Position numbers and translations under genes: made by a program. A model generated the notes under the pieces. The model had not been told where the DNA came from. It saw nothing but the letters and a program-made list of their open reading frames with translations, and ran no database searches. Shown one piece after another: positions 60,013 through 64,000 of a DNA stretch of 64,000 bases; the first letter of the stretch is position 1, and every line of letters starts with the position of its first letter. Source of the DNA: SB11 sp037968475 (GTDB lineage: Bacteria; Bacteroidota; Bacteroidia; UBA8524); the NCBI GenBank assembly GCA_037968475.1, contig JBBKVO010000009.1, forward strand, positions 10,613-74,612. The letters are read 5' to 3'.

Positions 60013-61488
60013 ATGCAATACAACTTATTAGTTTTAAGCTATTTAATAGGTTCAGTAACCTTTATACTAGGGCTAAAAATGCTGGGTAAGCCCGATACTG
60101 CCCGTAGGGGAAACCTTATTGCTGCCTTTGGTATGGCTGTAGCCATTTTTGGGACTATCTTTTTGTATAAAGATGCCGCCGACCAAAACCTGCACAACCT
60201 AGAGTGGATTTTTGGGGCGTTAATTATAGGCTCAGTTGTGGGTACTTTAATAGCCAAACGCGTGCAAATGACGGCAATGCCTCAAATGGTGTCGTTGTTC
60301 AACGGTATGGGTGGCGCGTGTGCCATGCTTATTTCGATAATAGAATTTGGACACATACAAGAAGCCTTGTCTATTATTTACGGGCACGGCGAATTTATAT
60401 CTACACAAATATCAATAGTTGACGAAAACGGTGCTGATGTACTGTATTCAGCCATTCAAATTAAACTCCTTATCATTTTCGCCGGACTTATTATCGGTTC
60501 TATCTCCTTTGCAGGTAGCATGATAGCATGGGGTAAGCTCGACGGCAAAATAAAAGACATTACCGTACCTGCACAGCAGGTAGTTAATATTGGCCTACTA
60601 CTTATAGTAGTAGTGCTTACAGGTTTGTTTATAGGCGGAGTGCTAACTGCTACTTGGGTGTTCTACCTTGTGTTTGCCCTTTCGCTACTCTACGGGGTTT
60701 TGTTTGTGTTTCCTATTGGTGGTGCCGATATGCCTGTGGTTATATCATTGCTTAACTCGTTTACAGGGGTTGCCGCCGCTTGCGGCGGTTTCTTGTACGA
60801 TAATAAAGTAATGTTATTGGGCGGTATTCTTGTCGGTTCGGCAGGTACAATACTAACCGTAGTAATGTGCAACGCTATGAATCGCTCATTACTAAACGTG
60901 ATTATTGGAAACTTTGGCGGAAATAAATCAGGCGGAGGCGGAATAGCCATTGAGGGTAACATAAAAGAAATTACCGCTGCCGATACTGCTATGATGATGA
61001 AGTATAGCAAAAAGGTAATTATAGTGCCCGGTTACGGTCTTGCCGTTGCACAAGCGCAACACACTTGCCACGAGTTGGAAGAAATGCTTGAGAAAGAAGG
61101 CGTAGAGGTGAAATATGCCATACACCCCGTTGCAGGACGTATGCCCGGACACATGAATGTGCTTTTGGCTGAAAGTAATGTGCCCTACGATAAGCTGCTT
61201 GAAATGGAAGAAATTAACCCTGAGTTTACTACTACCGACGTAGTATTAGTAATAGGTGCAAACGACGTAGTAAACCCTGCCGCACGTAACGATAAAGACA
61301 GCCCCATATACGGTATGCCCATATTAGATGTTGACCACGCCAAACATATAGTAGTGATGAAACGCAGCATGGGTGCAGGTTATGCAGGCATTGAAAACGC
61401 CCTGTTTTTCGACCCGAAAACAAGTATGCTTTTTGGTGATGCCAAAAAAACCCTTACCGCTTTGGTAAGCGAGTTAAAGAACTCTTAG
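60013..61488 (+). CDS. pntB: NAD(P) transhydrogenase beta subunit
   Basis: 491 residues. Nine or so membrane helices to about 280 (FILGLKMLGKPDTARRGNL, QMVSLFNGMGGACAMLIS, PVVISLLNSFTGVAAACGGF) are followed by the NADP-binding domain dIII with VIIVPGYGLAVAQAQHTCHEL, HPVAGRMPGHMNVLLAE, VLVIGANDVVNPAARND and MKRSMGAGYAGIENALFF. With PntA it couples hydride transfer NADH to NADP+ with inward proton flow, supplying NADPH. Confidence 0.96.
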   Translation: MQYNLLVLSYLIGSVTFILGLKMLGKPDTARRGNLIAAFGMAVAIFGTIFLYKDAADQNLHNLEWIFGALIIGSVVGTLIAKRVQMTAMPQMVSLFNGMGGACAMLISIIEFGHIQEALSIIYGHGEFISTQISIVDENGADVLYSAIQIKLLIIFAGLIIGSISFAGSMIAWGKLDGKIKDITVPAQQVVNIGLLLIVVVLTGLFIGGVLTATWVFYLVFALSLLYGVLFVFPIGGADMPVVISLLNSFTGVAAACGGFLYDNKVMLLGGILVGSAGTILTVVMCNAMNRSLLNVIIGNFGGNKSGGGGIAIEGNIKEITAADTAMMMKYSKKVIIVPGYGLAVAQAQHTCHELEEMLEKEGVEVKYAIHPVAGRMPGHMNVLLAESNVPYDKLLEMEEINPEFTTTDVVLVIGANDVVNPAARNDKDSPIYGMPILDVDHAKHIVVMKRSMGAGYAGIENALFFDPKTSMLFGDAKKTLTALVSELKNS

Positions 61489-61519
61489 TTTTTGGTTTAA
61501 GGTTTCTTGTTTCAAGTTG

Positions 61520-61546
61520 TTTGACAAATTTTTAAAATTTGTCAAA
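61520..61546. repeat. Palindrome, TTTGACAAA core family, copy 4 (core only)
   Basis: 13-base arms TTTGACAAATTTT around one T (61533). Only the core is palindromic here; the outer arms seen in copies 1-3 are absent. Confidence 0.8.
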
Positions 61547-61582
61547 TGGGATTTGCAGGAACACGTGATATTGTAATAGTTC

Positions 61583-61686
61583 CCCGAAGCGTCCGCGCTT
61601 CGGGAATAAAACAGATAAGCGTCAACGCTTTTTTATTTCAAGCGGCACGCTTGGTTCTTAGACTCTTTAAGCGAGGACGCTTAAAG
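61583..61686. repeat. Array of four AGCG-type hairpins
   Basis: CCCGAAGCG/CGCTTCGGG (61583-61604), AAGCG/CGCTT (61617-61630, then T-run), CAAGCG/CGCTTG (61639-61653) and CTTTAAGCG/CGCTTAAAG (61665-61686). Each has a different stem top but the same AAGCG...CGCTT inner part. It follows pntB. Confidence 0.7.
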
Positions 61687-61753
61687 GAACAAGCATAGTA
61701 AAAAGAATAATTACATATATAAGAAATACTATTATTAGCTAATTTGCGCATCT

Positions 61754-62263
61754 ATGTTACAATTTCAGGTTTCGATTACAAAAAAAGAGTACAAAAAAAT
61801 TAGTATACAGTTCCTGTTAAAAAGGCTGTGGCTAATAAAGATAATTATACCTGTTATACTGTTTAATTTTCTGTTTTCGTTACTGATGGAGGGTCTTTCA
61901 TCTGATTACTTTTTAAGTTCGGGTTTGATGCCTTTATTGGTCATATTGTTATTCTGTACTATTTTTTATTTTTCTCTAAATAGTATTGTAGAGAAGGCAT
62001 ATCAAAATTCTCCCGCTTTAAATGAGACCATTATTTATACTGTTGATGAAAATGGTGTGAATATAGAAGGAGATTCTTTTCATACGTCTTTACAGTGGAG
62101 CAGATTCAATTACATTTGGGTAAAAGGCGATTTTATTCTTCTATTACAAACTGCGGCTTTTGGTAATTTTATCCCTACAAGAAACCTCTCTTCTGAACAA
62201 TTAGAGCAACTACTTCAATATGCACAAAATGCCAACGTGAAAATTAAGGGCATTAAAAAATGA
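61754..62263 (+). CDS. YcxB-like membrane protein
   Basis: 169 residues with two membrane helices near 30-50 and 58-78. The soluble C-terminal part (about 90-165: IIYTVDENGVNIEGDSFHTSLQWSRFNYIW, FILLLQTAAFGNFIPTRNL and the final SEQLEQLLQYAQ) follows the YcxB C-terminal domain pattern. Function unknown; the domain is widespread in small membrane proteins. It is preceded by an AT-rich gap after the hairpin array. Confidence 0.72.
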   Translation: MLQFQVSITKKEYKKISIQFLLKRLWLIKIIIPVILFNFLFSLLMEGLSSDYFLSSGLMPLLVILLFCTIFYFSLNSIVEKAYQNSPALNETIIYTVDENGVNIEGDSFHTSLQWSRFNYIWVKGDFILLLQTAAFGNFIPTRNLSSEQLEQLLQYAQNANVKIKGIKK

Positions 62264-62329
62264 TAATCGGAGTTACAAGTAGCTGTATAACTTTAATAGT
62301 AAAGCCAAACATTTTAGTGTAGTCATTTG

Positions 62330-62337
62330 TATATTTG
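62330..62337 (+). promoter_or_regulatory. TAnnTTTG -7 box
   Basis: TATATTTG fits the consensus and lies 21 bases before the ATG at 62359. The -33 box is not clear. Confidence 0.4.
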
Positions 62338-62358
62338 TACTAACAAGACAATACCGGT

Positions 62359-62889
62359 ATGAAAACAAAAATTGCAACACTTATCCTATCAATAGTTTTT
62401 TTGGCATCATGCTCAAGCTCTCGCTACGGAAGCGTACCCAAAGTTAGAAAACACAACCAAACAGTAGCCCAAAAGCCTGCTAAAAAGAAACAACAAATAG
62501 CTGAAACCGAAGGTATTGCTTCAAAACCAGCGGAAATAGCCACTCAAAATACTGTTGCTGAAATTCCTCTTGCTCCTCAAAAGCAAAATATAGCTACAAT
62601 GCCAGCACCGTCTAATACTGTAGCTACACCAACCGCCCCAAAAACAGTAGAAAAAGGCGTGGATATAAAAGAACGATTAAGCCCGCGCCACATAAAAAAG
62701 TTAGAAAAACTTAAAAAATACACTTCTACCAAAGAAGTGCAAAAAGGCAGTTGGTTGTGGTTTATAGTAGTAGGTATTGTGTTTTTAATACTAGCCGCAA
62801 TTATCCCTTGGGTATTAGGCTGGTTACTTTATGTAGTTGGATGCATACTTATTATCTATGGTTTGCTAATGCTGCTGGGTATCGTTTAG
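62359..62889 (+). CDS. Lipoprotein with low-complexity linker and C-terminal membrane hairpin
   Basis: 176 residues. The signal ends in VFLASCSSSRYG (lipobox). A Lys/Gln/Ala/Pro-rich linker (about 30-105) leads to a basic helix (HIKKLEKLKKY) and two membrane helices (about 130-174: WLWFIVVGIVFLILAAIIPWVL and LLYVVGCILIIYGLLMLLG). Similar lipoprotein plus two-helix proteins are common in Bacteroidota, role unknown. The last four bases overlap the end of the convergent gene. Confidence 0.7.
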   Translation: MKTKIATLILSIVFLASCSSSRYGSVPKVRKHNQTVAQKPAKKKQQIAETEGIASKPAEIATQNTVAEIPLAPQKQNIATMPAPSNTVATPTAPKTVEKGVDIKERLSPRHIKKLEKLKKYTSTKEVQKGSWLWFIVVGIVFLILAAIIPWVLGWLLYVVGCILIIYGLLMLLGIV

Positions 62890-63764
62890 CGGTATATAAA
62901 AAACTGTTGGGCAAAAAGCTCTTCCCCTTCAAAATAGTTGGTTTGTATAGGACGTTTAGTATCGTCGTATATATAGCTAAATGAAATACTACTTTCAGCA
63001 GTAGTAAACGACATATTTTCGAGTAGGTCGTTACTGTATGTATAGCTTATAGTACTTATTTGGGTAGTATTAAGAAAAGGTATGGTAAGCACTTCCTCAA
63101 CCTTTATTAGTTTATCACCTTTATAAGTGTGTGTGGCTACAAAATTGCCAATGTCCTCACCAACTTCGCGCGTTCCCTTCTCCTCAGTTACCAGCCCCTT
63201 TTTGTTATAGGTAATGGTTGAGTTGTATGGTCTGCTTTGGTAATATTCAGTCGCCACTTTTTCCAGTAGATTGTTTTCATTTAGGGTATAGCGGTATATA
63301 TACCCGCCTGCTTCACTTATTAGTATTGTTCTTGTAGTGGCATTGTACGACACACTTTTTCCTGCCTTGGCTTTGTTTTCAATAGCCTCAATAGCACCTT
63401 TTTTGGTATAACTGATTGTGAAATTTAACAGGCCACCCTCTATACCATTATCTTCAAAATATTCTGTAATGCGACCTTTGTTGTCATAAGCATACTTAAT
63501 AAGCGTGCCACTGCCATAGTTATCACTATAAATCAATCTTCCGTCTGCATCATATTTTTTCACCCCGTTTATATAGTTGTCAGTATCGCCATTCATAAGC
63601 TCTTCTGACACACTATACGCAATGACGATTTTTTGTGGCGATTTTTTCATCACAGCTATTTCATCCTCCGTTTGAGGATGGAACATTTTATCAAAATCGG
63701 CAGGCTGGGCAAAAACCAAAGCGGTATTCGCCAAAAAAAGTATAAGAAGAATGGTGTTGCGCAT
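62886..63764 (-). CDS. Secreted protein with YD/RHS-like repeats
   Basis: 292 residues. Signal peptide MRNTILLILFLANTALVFAQ. The mature part has tandem beta-hairpin repeats with the YDxxGR or similar pattern: KKYDADGRLIYSDNYG, YAYDNKGRITEYFEDNG, YTLNENNLLEKVATEYY, ITYNKKGLVTEEKG and YIYDDTKRPIQTNYFEG. This is the RHS/YD-type strand repeat in a short secreted form with no toxin or protease domain. The role is unknown. Confidence 0.78.
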   Translation of the reverse strand: MRNTILLILFLANTALVFAQPADFDKMFHPQTEDEIAVMKKSPQKIVIAYSVSEELMNGDTDNYINGVKKYDADGRLIYSDNYGSGTLIKYAYDNKGRITEYFEDNGIEGGLLNFTISYTKKGAIEAIENKAKAGKSVSYNATTRTILISEAGGYIYRYTLNENNLLEKVATEYYQSRPYNSTITYNKKGLVTEEKGTREVGEDIGNFVATHTYKGDKLIKVEEVLTIPFLNTTQISTISYTYSNDLLENMSFTTAESSISFSYIYDDTKRPIQTNYFEGEELFAQQFFIYR

Positions 63765-64000
63765 CTATTACAAGTTGTTTATTTCAAAAGTAGCAGGTTT
63801 AGCCACATTTGTTCTACAAATAAAAAGAAACACTCTTTTTCTGTGTTCTTATTCACGCTTTTATAGATATTTATAAAATGAAACCCGTAGTGCATTATCA
63901 AACTAAGTTAACTTTAATATTGTTTATTTTTCTCCCAAAGACGAATTTATTGAGGTATTGAATAGTGGTCAAAGCGGTTATTTTGGTAAGTATCCTGTTT
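63765..64000. other. Right edge: AT-rich DNA and a possible gene start
   Basis: After the gene at 63764 the DNA is AT-rich. The last 75 bases read in one frame as FSPKDEFIEVLNSGQSGYFG without an ATG or GTG start in that frame after an upstream stop (a TTG lies at 63958). An ATG at 63878 opens another frame that stops after 27 codons. It may be the beginning of a gene, possibly frameshifted. Confidence 0.3.

Noticed and set aside
63878..64000. Gene starting at the ATG at 63878
   Set aside because: The frame stops after 27 codons; a better-looking frame runs to the window edge but lacks a usual start, so no gene is claimed.

Overview
The window reads as chromosomal DNA of a member of the Bacteroidota. 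Supporting signs are two secreted proteins with C-terminal type IX secretion sorting domains, many lipoproteins, family-specific genes (DUF4783, DUF4175, LEA type 2, bacterial-type GGGP synthase), several matches to the TTTG / TAnnTTTG promoter consensus, and starts without Shine-Dalgarno sequences. The DNA is AT-leaning and densely coded on both strands. I cannot name the genus. I see no rRNA, tRNA or CRISPR array.

Layout: 1-5.3 kb holds a PiT-like transporter, an AsmA/DUF748-like protein, a YihY-type membrane protein, an LEA2 protein and a lipoprotein. 5.4-8.2 kb is a peroxide module: katA, an OxyR-type operator, and oxyR read divergently. 8.5-13.8 kb has an AraC regulator, small enzymes, dnaN, alanine dehydrogenase and a lipoprotein. 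13.8-19.8 kb is a leftward run: GGGP synthase, a soluble PAS kinase with its response regulator, mgtE, rsmA and a glutaminyl-cyclase-like lipoprotein. 20.2-26.5 kb has a 1136-residue DUF4175 protein, a lipoprotein, a YjdI-CDGSH fusion, and overlapping folE and queD. 27.0-29.9 kb is a carotenoid operon (sigma factor, crtI, crtB). 30-36.9 kb has a MORN-type lipoprotein, a decayed gene, rimK with its protease partner, dtd, an ExbB/ExbD proton-channel operon and radA. 37-43 kb contains an outer-membrane protein gene inserted into an acylphosphatase gene, then small enzymes. 43.3-46.1 kb is a MacA/TolC efflux pair. 46.2-49.9 kb has a polysaccharide deacetylase, a fused glycosyltransferase and recR. 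50.0-51.4 kb is an IS3-family element. 51.5-57.9 kb has a CHAP amidase, a hydrolase, yjjG, upp, a DUF4783 protein, nadC and two paralogous T9SS cargo proteins. 58-61.5 kb is the three-gene proton-translocating transhydrogenase, interrupted by a four-helix-bundle gene. The window ends with three small unknowns.

The most unusual aspect is the intergenic DNA, which carries several families of palindromic repeats: (1) long perfect palindromes sharing a TTTGACAAA-type core but with outer arms unique to each copy; (2) perfect palindromes with shared ends (ATTACAG) and centre (GGGACTT) but different arm middles; (3) an about 115-bp element with TTAACTCACCCC terminal inverted repeats, twice assembled with a second repeat into a composite of about 330 bp; (4) a cloverleaf-like GTCAT...ATGAC element; (5) AGCG-type GC-rich hairpins. 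The IS3 element appears to sit in the centre of a further palindromic repeat whose uninterrupted copy lies 7 kb away. A 28-bp direct duplication brackets the gene inserted into the acylphosphatase locus.
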